DNA of 64,000 nt from Agromyces seonyuensis. GTDB taxonomy: Bacteria > Actinomycetota > Actinomycetes > Actinomycetales > Microbacteriaceae. Shown here piece after piece: positions 1 to 7,826 of the stretch. The notes below the pieces were generated by a model. The model saw only the letters and a program-made list of their open reading frames with translations, was not told where the DNA came from and did not search any database. The position numbers and the translations under genes were made by a program. The stretch lies in the NCBI RefSeq assembly GCF_009789225.1, contig NZ_WSTA01000003.1, positions 26,202 through 90,201 of the forward strand, in the 5' to 3' direction. Numbering within the stretch: position 1 is the first letter of the stretch; every line of letters starts with the position of its first letter.

Positions 1-304
1 AGATCGCCCCGGTCGCGCCCGGCCGCGTCTGCGCGAGCAGCTGCGCCGGCAGCACGCCGAGGGAGCAGCCGACGTACGCGAGCTCGTCGGGCAGGCCCTC
101 GACGGCGGCCCGGCCGCGCTCGAGGATCGCGCCGAATCCGACCTCGCCGGCGTACGAGACGCCCTCCTCGATCGAGGGGAAGGTGCGCCCCTCGAACAGA
201 TCGGGGACGTGCACGCGATGGCCCGCAGCTTCGAACTGCGCGGCGAGCGAGCGGATGCCCGCCGTCGCGCCGAGCGCGTGATGGAACAGGACGATCTCCG
301 CCAT
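1..304 (-). CDS. Dienelactone hydrolase family protein (partial)
   Basis: The first 101 codons of a minus-strand gene that runs off the left edge. It starts at ATG 304-302. The protein begins MAEIVLFHHALGATAG, a beta-strand-turn typical of alpha/beta hydrolases. Near residue 82 it has the nucleophile elbow VGCSLGV, of the G-x-S-x-G kind. Classical dienelactone hydrolases carry Cys at this point, so here Ser in GCSLG is the likely nucleophile. The family hydrolyses small ester or lactone substrates in the cytoplasm. The C-terminal half, with the catalytic Asp and His, is outside the window, so the substrate cannot be judged. Confidence 0.75.
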   Translation of the reverse strand, partial: MAEIVLFHHALGATAGIRSLAAQFEAAGHRVHVPDLFEGRTFPSIEEGVSYAGEVGFGAILERGRAAVEGLPDELAYVGCSLGVLPAQLLAQTRPGATGAI

Positions 305-458
305 GGCGTCTCCCCTCCGAGGATGTCGGTGGAGCGATGGTGTCACGGACGCAGCGGCGCGGTCACCCCCTTGCACAGTGGCGAGGAGGTGTGCGAGCGT
401 GCGGGCGGGCGCGTTCGGGTCGCGCGCCCGCCCGAGGGATGGATGCCGAGGAGCCGCG

Positions 459-1034
459 TCAGGCGGCGACGGCGAACCCGCCGGTCCAGCCGACCTGCTC
501 GGTGACGGCGAGGGTGAGCTGCAGGAAGCCGACGGCCTCGAGCTCGCGGGCGCGCTTGAGCGAGCCCGCGTCCTTCGCCGCGAGGCCGCCGCCCTGCACG
601 AGGGCGATGAGGGCCGCCTTGGCCTCGGCGTCGTCGCCCGCGACGAGCACGGTCGTCGGCTGGCCGCCGACCTGCTTGGCGCCGAGGGTCGCGGCGAAGT
701 TCGTGTTGAACGCCTTGAGCACGTTCGACTCGGGCAGCGCCGCGGCGAGCTCGGCGGCCTTCGAGGAGTCGGCCGGCACGACGAGCGAGTCGAACGTCTC
801 GAAGTCGAGCGGGTTGGTGATGTCGACGACGGTCTTGCCGGCGAACGCCTCGCCGTAGTTCGCGAGGATGCCCTCGACCGCGGGGTGCGGCACCGCGAGC
901 ACGACGATCTCGCCCGTGACGGGCTGCACCGCGTCGGTGCTGCCGCGGTAGTCGACGTCGGCGCCGGCCTCCGCGAAGACGGCGCCGATGGCCGTGCCCA
1001 TGTTGCCCTTGCCGAAGATGGTGACGTCGGTCAT
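459..1034 (-). CDS. NAD(P)-binding oxidoreductase, F420 reductase-like
   Basis: A 191-residue cytoplasmic protein with an N-terminal dinucleotide-binding fold. The glycine motif is GKGNMG at residues 8-13, in the sequence VTIFGKGNMGTAIG. The family is the NADPH-dependent F420 reductase-like group (NAD-binding 2/F420 oxidoreductase). Conserved features further on are VLAVPH near residue 47, DITNPL near 72 and KAFNTNFA near 107. It is close to the usual length for that family. Whether it uses F420 or only NADP cannot be told from sequence. It is transcribed away from the permease gene on its right, across a gap of about 150 bases. Confidence 0.7.
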   Translation of the reverse strand: MTDVTIFGKGNMGTAIGAVFAEAGADVDYRGSTDAVQPVTGEIVVLAVPHPAVEGILANYGEAFAGKTVVDITNPLDFETFDSLVVPADSSKAAELAAALPESNVLKAFNTNFAATLGAKQVGGQPTTVLVAGDDAEAKAALIALVQGGGLAAKDAGSLKRARELEAVGFLQLTLAVTEQVGWTGGFAVAA

Positions 1035-1186
1035 CCGAGTTCCTTTCGTCGGATCGCCGGCCCCGAATCGGCCGCCGATCGCTTGCCCGCAACGTGCGTT
1101 GCTGCCTGGTCCAACTCACTTGCCGCGACAACTATTCCCGCAGCACCGGAATTCGTCCGGACCTCCCGGCGGGATACCCTCGCCCG

Positions 1187-2347
1187 GTGAAGACGGCGAT
1201 CGTGGGCGCGGCCCTCCTGCTGCTCGGCGGCGTCGCCGTCGCCGCGGGCATCCTCGGGGTCGAGGACGTCGCCGAGCTCGTCGAGCGCGTCGGCCCGATC
1301 CTCGCGTTCGTCCTCGCGATCACCGTCGTGGCCGAGCTCGCCGCCGAGGCCGGTCTCTTCCAGGCCATCGCCGAGCGGCTGGCGATCCTCGGCCGGGGCC
1401 GCGGCCTCGCGCTCTGGCTGCTCGTCGTGCTGCTCGCCGTCGCCGCGACGGTGTTCCTCTCGCTCGACACCGCGGCGGTGCTGCTCACGCCGGTCGTCGT
1501 CGTGCTCGCTCAGCACGTGCGCATCTCGCCCATCCCCTTCGCCCTCACGACCGTCTGGATCGCGAACACCGGTTCGCTGCTCCTGCCGGTCTCCAACCTC
1601 ACGAACCTGCTCGCCGCCCATCGGCTCGGCGATCCCGGACCCGGTGCGTTCGCAGCGCTCACCTGGGCGCCCGCCGTCGCGGCGATCCTCGTCACCGTGG
1701 TCATCGTCTTCGCGACCCGCCCGCGCCAGATCCTCCAGCGCTACACGCCCGACCCGCCGAGCCCCGTCGAGGACCGCACCCTCTTCCTGATCGCGGCCGT
1801 CACGGTCGGCGCGCTGCTGCCCGCGCTCGTCTCCGGCATCGAGGTCTGGATCCCGGCCGCCGTGGCGGCGGTCGTCCTCGTCGTCGCGTTCGCCTTCCGG
1901 CGGCCGGCCGTGCTCCGGTGGAACCTCGTGCCCTGGCCGATCCTCGTGTTCGCGTCGGGCCTGTTCCTCGCCATGGCCGCCGCCCACGCGGCGGGGCTCA
2001 CCCGCTGGCTCGACGACCTCGTCGGCACCGGCACCGGGCTCGGCGACCTGCTGCGGGTCGCCGGCACGGGCGCCCTCGCGGCCAACGCGATCGACAACCT
2101 CCCGGCCTACCTCGCCCTCGAGCCCTTCGCCGACGATCCCGTCCGGCTCATCGCCCTGCTCATCGGCGTCAACGCCGGCGCGATCGTGACGCCGTGGGCG
2201 TCCCTCGCGATCCTGCTGTGGCACGGCCGGCTCACCGCGCTCGGCGTCGAGTTGAGCTGGCGGCGCTACCTCGGCCTCAGCCTGCTCGCCGCGCCGCTCG
2301 TCGTCGGCGCGGCGACGCTCGCCCTCTGGCTCGTGCACGGCACCTGA
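1187..2347 (+). CDS. ArsB/NhaD-type (SLC13-like) membrane permease
   Basis: About 386 residues with roughly ten hydrophobic helices, an integral membrane ion transporter. Motifs that place it in the ArsB/NhaD (ion transporter superfamily) group are SLDTAAVLLTPVVV near residue 88, NTGSLLLPVSNLTNLLA near 128 and NAIDNLPAYLAL near 305. The known family exports arsenite or exchanges Na+/H+, or moves dicarboxylates. I chose the GTG at 1187 because the hydrophobic sequence begins directly after it (VKTAIVGAALLLLGG). The in-frame ATG at 1094 would add a polar leader that does not look coding. No arsR or arsC gene is adjacent, so the ion is unknown. Confidence 0.75.
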   Translation: MKTAIVGAALLLLGGVAVAAGILGVEDVAELVERVGPILAFVLAITVVAELAAEAGLFQAIAERLAILGRGRGLALWLLVVLLAVAATVFLSLDTAAVLLTPVVVVLAQHVRISPIPFALTTVWIANTGSLLLPVSNLTNLLAAHRLGDPGPGAFAALTWAPAVAAILVTVVIVFATRPRQILQRYTPDPPSPVEDRTLFLIAAVTVGALLPALVSGIEVWIPAAVAAVVLVVAFAFRRPAVLRWNLVPWPILVFASGLFLAMAAAHAAGLTRWLDDLVGTGTGLGDLLRVAGTGALAANAIDNLPAYLALEPFADDPVRLIALLIGVNAGAIVTPWASLAILLWHGRLTALGVELSWRRYLGLSLLAAPLVVGAATLALWLVHGT

Positions 2348-2429
2348 GGCCCGTCGGCCGGTGCGACGGGGTGTCGCCGCGCGCCCGTCGAGTGGAAGAC
2401 TCCCCGGAGGGGAACCGAGCGGGGGCGCG

Positions 2430-3410
2430 ATGACCGACGAACGCACGACGACAGCAGGCGGCTCGTCCGAGAGCCTGCTCACGGTGCTCGTCGCGCTCGT
2501 GGCCAACGTCCTCATCGCGATCGCCAAGACGATCGCGGCGATGCTGACCGGCTCGGCGTCGATGGTCGCGGAGTCCGCGCACTCGTGGGCCGACTCCGGC
2601 AACGAGGTGCTCCTGCTCGTCGCGGAGCGCCGCTCGCGCAAGCCCGCCGACGCCCGGCGCCCGCTCGGCTACGGCAAGGACGCCTACATCTGGTCGATGT
2701 TCGCCGCATTCGGCCTCTTCGCCGTCGGCGCCGCCGTGTCGATCACCCACGGCATCACGGAGCTCCTCGATCCCGAGCCCGCGAGCGACTACGTCATCGC
2801 GTACGTCGTGCTCGCGATCTCGTTCGTGCTCGAGGGCGTCTCGTTCACCCGCGCCTACCTGCAGACGCGGCGGAGTGCGCGGGCGCGCGGCGTCTCGACG
2901 CTCGCCCGGGTGCTGCACCACTCCGACCCGACGCTGCGCGCCGTCTTCGCCGAGGATGCCGCGGCGCTCATCGGCCTCCTCATCGCCGGCGCCGGGGTCG
3001 GGCTGCACCAGGCGACCGGTTCCCCCGTGCCCGACGCGATCGGCTCGATCCTCGTCGGCGTGCTGCTCGGCGTCGTCGCGATCATCCTCATCGCCCGCAA
3101 TCGCGACTTCCTCCTCGGCGAATCCGTCGACCTGCCCACCCGGGATGCCGTCCTGGCCGGCCTCCTCGCCAACGAGGGGATCGAGCGCGTCACCTCGCTC
3201 CGCATCCAGTACCTCGGTCCCGGGACCGTCTCGGTCGTCGCGGCAGTCGACCTCGCGGGCAATGCGCCCGAGGACGATGTCGCGTACACGCTCCGACGTC
3301 TCGAGCAGGAGATCGCCGCGAACCCGCACGTCGGACTCGCGGTGCTGACGCTCTCGGCGCCCGACGAGCCCTCGGTGCACCCCGGCGACCCGGTGGTGCC
3401 GCAGCTCTGA
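2430..3410 (+). CDS. Cation diffusion facilitator (CDF) family transporter
   Basis: A 326-residue integral membrane protein with about six transmembrane segments, expected to export divalent metals such as Zn2+ in exchange for protons. Helix 2 carries the metal site ESAHSWADSGNE (H and D spaced as in CDF proteins). Helix 5 carries AVFAEDAAALIG, in which the usual second HxxxD pair is replaced by an E-D pair. This combination resembles the ZnT9-like branch rather than FieF, so transport ability or metal choice may differ. The start is ATG 2430, nine bases after an AGCGGGGG-type purine run; it gives the expected short cytoplasmic N-terminus. A C-terminal cytoplasmic domain follows from about residue 225. 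Confidence 0.85.
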   Translation: MTDERTTTAGGSSESLLTVLVALVANVLIAIAKTIAAMLTGSASMVAESAHSWADSGNEVLLLVAERRSRKPADARRPLGYGKDAYIWSMFAAFGLFAVGAAVSITHGITELLDPEPASDYVIAYVVLAISFVLEGVSFTRAYLQTRRSARARGVSTLARVLHHSDPTLRAVFAEDAAALIGLLIAGAGVGLHQATGSPVPDAIGSILVGVLLGVVAIILIARNRDFLLGESVDLPTRDAVLAGLLANEGIERVTSLRIQYLGPGTVSVVAAVDLAGNAPEDDVAYTLRRLEQEIAANPHVGLAVLTLSAPDEPSVHPGDPVVPQL

Positions 3411-3476
3411 GCGTGCCGCCCACTCCGGCGGACGGGACGGCGGGCCCCTGTCGGCGGACGGCGGTACGGTCGGCGC

Positions 3477-4073
3477 ATGGCGGGCACCGGCGACGACGAG
3501 GATGCCTCGCGGCGGCAGTGCGCCGTGCCCGAGGCATCCGGTGCCGCCTGCCCGAGGCCCGTCCCGTCCGAGTCGCCCTTCCCGCTCTGCGTCGCCCACC
3601 AGCTCGCCGTGCACGAGCACGTCGAGGGCGAGGTCGGCGCGCGCGACCTGCTGCCCGCGCCGTGCGCGGCGTGCGGCTGCCGGGTGGGGGTGCGCTACCC
3701 GAGCGGCTGGGTCTGCGCGGAGTGCGAGTGGCGGCACGGCGAGCAGCCCGACGCGTTCGTCGCCCGCCCGACCCTCGAGGTCGTCTACTACCTCGGCTTC
3801 CGCGACGAGATCAAGATCGGCACGAGCGGCAACCCGCGCCGGCGCATCGCCGCGCTCCCCCACGACGAGGTGCTCGCCTTCGAGCCGGGCGGCCGCACGC
3901 TCGAGCAGCGCCGGCATGCCCAGTTCGGCGAACTCCGGCTCCGCGGGGGCGAGTGGTTCGCCCGCGGCGAGCCGCTGCTCGCGCACATCGCCGACCTCCG
4001 GCTCGGCGTCGACGACCCGTGGGTCGAGTACGGCCGCTGGGTGAGCCGGCGCCGCGCGCGCGACGCATCCTGA
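3477..4073 (+). CDS. Zinc-ribbon plus T5orf172/GIY-YIG-type protein
   Basis: A 198-residue soluble protein with two parts. Residues about 60-90 hold a four-cysteine knuckle (PCAACGC, then VCAECEW), probably a zinc ribbon. Residues about 100-175 match the T5orf172 branch of the GIY-YIG nuclease fold: VYYLGFRDEIKIG in place of GIY...YIG, followed by GNPRRRIAAL, a conserved His-Gln-Phe (RRHAQFGELR) and GEWF. Related proteins occur in phages and actinobacteria, usually without known function. Nuclease activity is inferred from the fold only. The start ATG 3477 is the first ATG; the gene follows the CDF gene by 66 bases on the same strand. Confidence 0.7.
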   Translation: MAGTGDDEDASRRQCAVPEASGAACPRPVPSESPFPLCVAHQLAVHEHVEGEVGARDLLPAPCAACGCRVGVRYPSGWVCAECEWRHGEQPDAFVARPTLEVVYYLGFRDEIKIGTSGNPRRRIAALPHDEVLAFEPGGRTLEQRRHAQFGELRLRGGEWFARGEPLLAHIADLRLGVDDPWVEYGRWVSRRRARDAS

Positions 4074-4094
4074 ACCGGACGGGGCGACGCGGCA

Positions 4095-4667
4095 TCAGCC
4101 GTTCGCCGGCCGGGCCGCGCCCATCCCGGCGTGCAGCAGCGCCCACGCCCGCTCGGCGACGGCGCGGCGATCGGCGGGCGGCGTGCGCGACACGAGCGCC
4201 GCGATGAGCGAGACGGCGAGCAGCACGTCATCGGTCGAGGCGGCCGAGGCGAGGCGGCCGGCCGCACGTTCGTGCTCGACCGCGAGCTCGACGATGGTGC
4301 GGAGCCGGCCGCCGAGGTCGACCACCGCATCGTCGGCGCGCTCGCGCATCATGAAGTCGATGAGCGACGAGTGCGCGATCGACTGCGAGATGAGCTTCGC
4401 GAAGAGGTCGTCGAGCGTGCGGTCGGGGTCCGCGATGAAGGCCTCGAGGTCGGCGAGGTTCTCGTCGAACACGGCGAGCGCGATCGACTGCCGGTCGGGG
4501 AAGTGCCGGTACAGGGATCCCTGGCCGACGCCCGCGCGCTTGGCGATGCGGCTGAGGGGGGCGTCGTAGCCGTCCTCCGCGAAGACCGCGCGCGCGGCGG
4601 CGATGAGCGCCCGCCGGTTCTCCGGGCCGGCGCTCGGTCCGCGATTGGGCTTGCGCTCGACGGTCAC
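4095..4667 (-). CDS. TetR family transcriptional regulator
   Basis: A 190-residue repressor-like protein. The helix-turn-helix lies at about residues 20-65 (ALIAAARAVFAEDGYDAPLS, then VGQGSLYRHFPDRQ), followed by an all-helical ligand and dimerisation domain. It is divergent from the flavoprotein dehydrogenase gene at 4723, and the 55-base gap contains a perfect 8-base-arm inverted repeat. The simplest reading is that it represses both itself and the dehydrogenase until a substrate-like ligand binds. KstR, the known steroid regulator, is also TetR-type, but I cannot say this is an orthologue. Confidence 0.85.
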   Translation of the reverse strand: MTVERKPNRGPSAGPENRRALIAAARAVFAEDGYDAPLSRIAKRAGVGQGSLYRHFPDRQSIALAVFDENLADLEAFIADPDRTLDDLFAKLISQSIAHSSLIDFMMRERADDAVVDLGGRLRTIVELAVEHERAAGRLASAASTDDVLLAVSLIAALVSRTPPADRRAVAERAWALLHAGMGAARPANG

Positions 4668-4681
4668 AGGAGTAGGTTACG

Positions 4682-4701
4682 ACCGGACAGCGTTGTCCGG
4701 T
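4682..4701. promoter_or_regulatory. Probable TetR operator
   Basis: Perfect inverted repeat ACCGGACA-GCGT-TGTCCGGT, 8-base arms with a 4-base spacer. It sits 14 bases upstream of the TetR start (4667) and 21 bases upstream of the dehydrogenase start (4723), so it could control both promoters. The assignment to the neighbouring regulator is inference. Confidence 0.6.
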
Positions 4702-4722
4702 TCGAGGTTCGAGGAGGAACCC

Positions 4723-6462
4723 ATGTCAGACCATTGGGATCGTGAAGTCGACGTGCTCGTCGCCGGGTCGGGGGCGGCCGGCCTGACCGCGGCCATCGCC
4801 GCCGCCGATGCGGGGCTCGAGACGCTCGTCGTCGAGAGCACCGACCGCTGGGGCGGCACCACCATGCGCTCCGGCGGCGGCCTCTGGATGCCGAACAACC
4901 CCGCGATGCGCAAGCACGGCATCGCGGACTCCCGCCAGGAGGCGCTCGACTACCTCGAGGCATCCGTCGGCCCCGTCGCCGACATCGGCCCGGCCTCCTC
5001 GCAGGAGCGCCGCGAGGCGTTCGTCGACGGCGTCACCCCGACCTTCGAACTGCTGCGCCGACTCGGCGTCGTCTGGACCGTCGGCAAGGACTACCCCGAC
5101 TACTACCCCGACCGCCGCGGCGGCAAGATCGGCCGTTCGATCGAGGTCAAGCCGATCGACGCGCACAAGCTCGGCGACTGGCAGGCCACCTCCCGCATCA
5201 GGGACGCCGTGCCGATCCCGATGAAGACCGACGACGTGTGGCTGCTCACCCGCGCCTGGTCCACCCCGTCGGGCTTCGTGCGCGGCGCGCAGTTCGTGTT
5301 CCGCACCCTCGGCGGGCTCGTCACCGGCCGCAAGCTCATGGGCATGGGCGGCGGGCTCATGCTGAGCCTCGGGCTCATCGTGAAGCAGCAGGGCACCGAG
5401 ATCCTGCTGTCCTCGCCGCTCACCGAGCTGGTGCAGGATGCCTCGGGCCGCGTCGTCGGGGCCGTCGTGTCGAGCCCCTCGGGGTCGCAGCGGATCCGCG
5501 CGCGGCGCGGCGTCATCCTCGGGGCCGGCGGGTTCGCCCACCGCACCGAGTGGCGGCAGCGCCACCACGGCATCCCCGGCCACACGTCGGCCGCCGAGGG
5601 CGACCTCGGCACGGCGATCGAAGCGGGTGCGGGGGCCGGCGGCGCCCTCGACCTCATGGACGACGCGTGGTGGGGCGCATCGGTGCCGATCCCCGGCAAG
5701 CAGGCGTCGTTCATCCTCAACGAGCGCAGCGACCCCTTCAGCATCGTCGTCGACCAAACCGGACAGCGCTACCTCAACGAGTCCGAGAGCTACATCGACT
5801 TCGGCCACCACCTGCTCGAACGCGACCGGACCGTGCCCGCGAATCACTCCTGGCTCATCACCGAGCGCCGTCACGCCCAGCGCTACCTCGCCCCCGCCGG
5901 CCTCATCGGCGGCAAGGCGATGCGCACCGAGGGGATCATCGTGGATGCCCCGACGCTCGACGAGCTCGCCGGGAAGATCGGCCTCGACCGCGACACGTTC
6001 CGCGCGACCGTGGCGCGGTTCAACGGCTTCGCGAAGACCGGCGTCGACGCCGACTTCGGGCGCGGCCGCACCGCCTACGACAACTACTACGGCGACCCGC
6101 GGGTGAAGCCCAACCCCAACCTCGGCCCGCTGGAGCGCGGCCCGTTCCGCGCCACCATGATCGTGCCCGGCGACCTCGGCACGAAGGGCGGCCTGCTCAC
6201 CGACGAGCACGCCCGCGTGCTCGATACCGAGGGTGCGGTGATCGAGGGGCTCTACGCCGCCGGCAACACGACGGCGAGCGTCATGGGGCGCACGTACCCG
6301 GGCCCCGGCTCGACCATCGGCCCCGCCGCGGTCTTCGGCTACCTCGCGGCCATGCACGCGGCCGCGCAGACGCCGGTCTCGGTCCAGGCCCCCGCCGCCC
6401 CGGCATCCACGCCCGCCGCCGCTCCGGATCCCGCGCCCGCAGCCGAGGAGTCCCTCGCCTGA
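4723..6462 (+). CDS. FAD-dependent 3-ketosteroid-delta1-dehydrogenase-like
   Basis: A 579-residue flavoprotein of the fumarate reductase/KstD family. The FAD-binding Rossmann motif is VLVAGSGAAGLTAAI at residues 11-25, followed by the adenine-site acid in TLVVESTDRWGGTT. Near the C-terminus are NTTASVMGRTYPGPGSTIGP and AAVFGYLAAMHA, typical of 3-oxosteroid 1-dehydrogenases. KstD enzymes insert the 1,2 double bond in the steroid A ring. The start at ATG 4723 is set by a strong GAGGAGG at 4711-4717. The last 35 residues are Ala/Pro-rich and look unstructured. No other steroid genes are close, so the true substrate may be another cyclic ketone. Confidence 0.8.
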   Translation: MSDHWDREVDVLVAGSGAAGLTAAIAAADAGLETLVVESTDRWGGTTMRSGGGLWMPNNPAMRKHGIADSRQEALDYLEASVGPVADIGPASSQERREAFVDGVTPTFELLRRLGVVWTVGKDYPDYYPDRRGGKIGRSIEVKPIDAHKLGDWQATSRIRDAVPIPMKTDDVWLLTRAWSTPSGFVRGAQFVFRTLGGLVTGRKLMGMGGGLMLSLGLIVKQQGTEILLSSPLTELVQDASGRVVGAVVSSPSGSQRIRARRGVILGAGGFAHRTEWRQRHHGIPGHTSAAEGDLGTAIEAGAGAGGALDLMDDAWWGASVPIPGKQASFILNERSDPFSIVVDQTGQRYLNESESYIDFGHHLLERDRTVPANHSWLITERRHAQRYLAPAGLIGGKAMRTEGIIVDAPTLDELAGKIGLDRDTFRATVARFNGFAKTGVDADFGRGRTAYDNYYGDPRVKPNPNLGPLERGPFRATMIVPGDLGTKGGLLTDEHARVLDTEGAVIEGLYAAGNTTASVMGRTYPGPGSTIGPAAVFGYLAAMHAAAQTPVSVQAPAAPASTPAAAPDPAPAAEESLA

Positions 6463-6604
6463 CGGCCCGACGCCGACGTGCCGATCCACGCGAAGACGGC
6501 CGATTCCACCAGAACCGGCCCGTGTCGCGCCGACGGGTCGCGCGCCGGCGTTGCAGGCCCCGGTGACGGGGTCGGCTGTCGGTGGCTCGCTGGATGATCG
6601 CACC

Positions 6605-7054
6605 ATGAGCGATTTCGACTTCCTCTCCGGCGAATGGAACGTCGCCAACCGCCGGCTACGGCAGCTGTTCGTGGGCAGCGACGAGTGGGAGGAGTTCCCC
6701 GCGACGTCGTGGGCGCGTCCACTGCTCGACGGCGTCGGCAACGTCGATGAGATGCACTGCCCGACGCAGGGCTGGTCGGGTGCGAGCATCCGGTTCCAAG
6801 ACCAAGCGAGCGGCGAATGGTCGATCTACTGGGCGAACAGCAGCACGGGCCGGCTCTTTCCGCCTGTCGTCGGGCGGTTCACCGACGGGCGCGGCGACTT
6901 CTACGGCGACGACACCCACGAAGGCGAGCCCATCAGGGCGCACTTCACCTGGTCCGACATCACCCCGGTTTCGGCGCGATGGCAGCAGGAGTTCTCGCGC
7001 GACGGCGGCGAGACCTGGGAGTGCAACTGGGTCATGGAGTTCACCCGCGCCTGA
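6605..7054 (+). CDS. Conserved hypothetical protein, DUF1579-like fold
   Basis: A 149-residue soluble protein. It opens MSDFDFLSGEWNVANRRL, and the DFxxGxW pattern at the N-terminus is typical of small lipocalin-like beta-barrel proteins related to DUF1579. A second tryptophan-rich stretch (GEWSIYWANSSTGRLFPP) and the ending RDGGETWECNWVMEFTR also fit a barrel. The function is not known. The ATG at 6605 was chosen over the upstream in-frame start at 6551 because the DFDFLSGEW strand normally lies within a few residues of the N-terminus. It converges on the dihydrofolate reductase-like gene. Confidence 0.6.
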   Translation: MSDFDFLSGEWNVANRRLRQLFVGSDEWEEFPATSWARPLLDGVGNVDEMHCPTQGWSGASIRFQDQASGEWSIYWANSSTGRLFPPVVGRFTDGRGDFYGDDTHEGEPIRAHFTWSDITPVSARWQQEFSRDGGETWECNWVMEFTRA

Positions 7055-7183
7055 CCCGCGAAGCACCTCCCGGTGCAACGCTCGAGCGGATCGACGTCCT
7101 GATCGCTCAACAGCGACACGCCGCTGACATCCCCGCGACTTCTGCTCGGCGGGCGGGAGCGACGCGACGCAGTCGGTCGGCGC

Positions 7184-7747
7184 TCAGCGCACGACCCGGT
7201 AGTCCGACGCGATCATGCCCGAGGCGAAGGTGCGGGTGGCGATGAGCTCGAGGTCGAACCGGCGCGCGATCTGCGGGAAGTAGGGCACCCCGCCGCCCAC
7301 GATCACCGGGGAGAAGCGGGGGCGGTAGACGTCGATGAGATCGGCCTCGGCGGCCGCCCGAGCGAGCCCGGCACCGCCGATCGCGATGTCGCCGTCGCCG
7401 GGCTCGGCCCGCAGCCGCTCGATCTCCTCGACGAGACCGCCGTCGAGCAGGCGCGTGTTGCCCACGACGGAGCCGAGGGTGGTCGAGAACACCGTCTTCG
7501 GCATCTCGCGCCAACGCACCGCCCACTCGCGTTCCGGATCGGTCCATTCGGCGGCGTGCTCGTCGCTCTCCCAGTAGACCATCGTCTCGTAGAGCCGCCG
7601 GCCCAGGAGGTGCACGTCGGCTTCGCGGAGCTCGTCGAGGTAGAAGGCGAACTCCTCCTCGCTCGGCGCGCCCCAGTCGAACCCGCCGTCCGGCCCGGAG
7701 ATGTAGCCGTCGAGCGAGCATCCCATCGAGTACGTGACGCGTCGCAT
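7184..7747 (-). CDS. Dihydrofolate reductase family protein (RibD C-terminal domain type)
   Basis: A 187-residue enzyme of the RibD C-terminal/dihydrofolate reductase fold. It begins MRRVTYSMGCSLDGYISGPD, the standard opening of this group, with VHLLGRRLYETMVYW near residue 45 and the NADPH-site element DIAIGGAGLARAAAEADLID near 126. Members of this family are NADPH-dependent reductases of unknown substrate and are usually not the essential folate enzyme. The gene stands alone between two genes on other transcription units; the left neighbour converges on it. Confidence 0.8.
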   Translation of the reverse strand: MRRVTYSMGCSLDGYISGPDGGFDWGAPSEEEFAFYLDELREADVHLLGRRLYETMVYWESDEHAAEWTDPEREWAVRWREMPKTVFSTTLGSVVGNTRLLDGGLVEEIERLRAEPGDGDIAIGGAGLARAAAEADLIDVYRPRFSPVIVGGGVPYFPQIARRFDLELIATRTFASGMIASDYRVVR

Positions 7748-7826
7748 CCGTTCGCCCCCTTCGGCATCCTCGCCGAACCTACTCGCGGCGTCGCCGCGCC
7801 GCGAGGCCTCGGTGACGCGGGTCCGC

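Noticed and set aside
1089..1102. Inverted repeat GCAAC-GTGC-GTTGC between the F420 reductase-like and permease genes
   Set aside because: Short 5-base arms and GC-rich; likely by chance at this composition. No regulator adjoins.
6463..6604. Possible small gene or element after the KstD-like gene
   Set aside because: No start with a ribosome site and no palindrome; treated as plain spacer.
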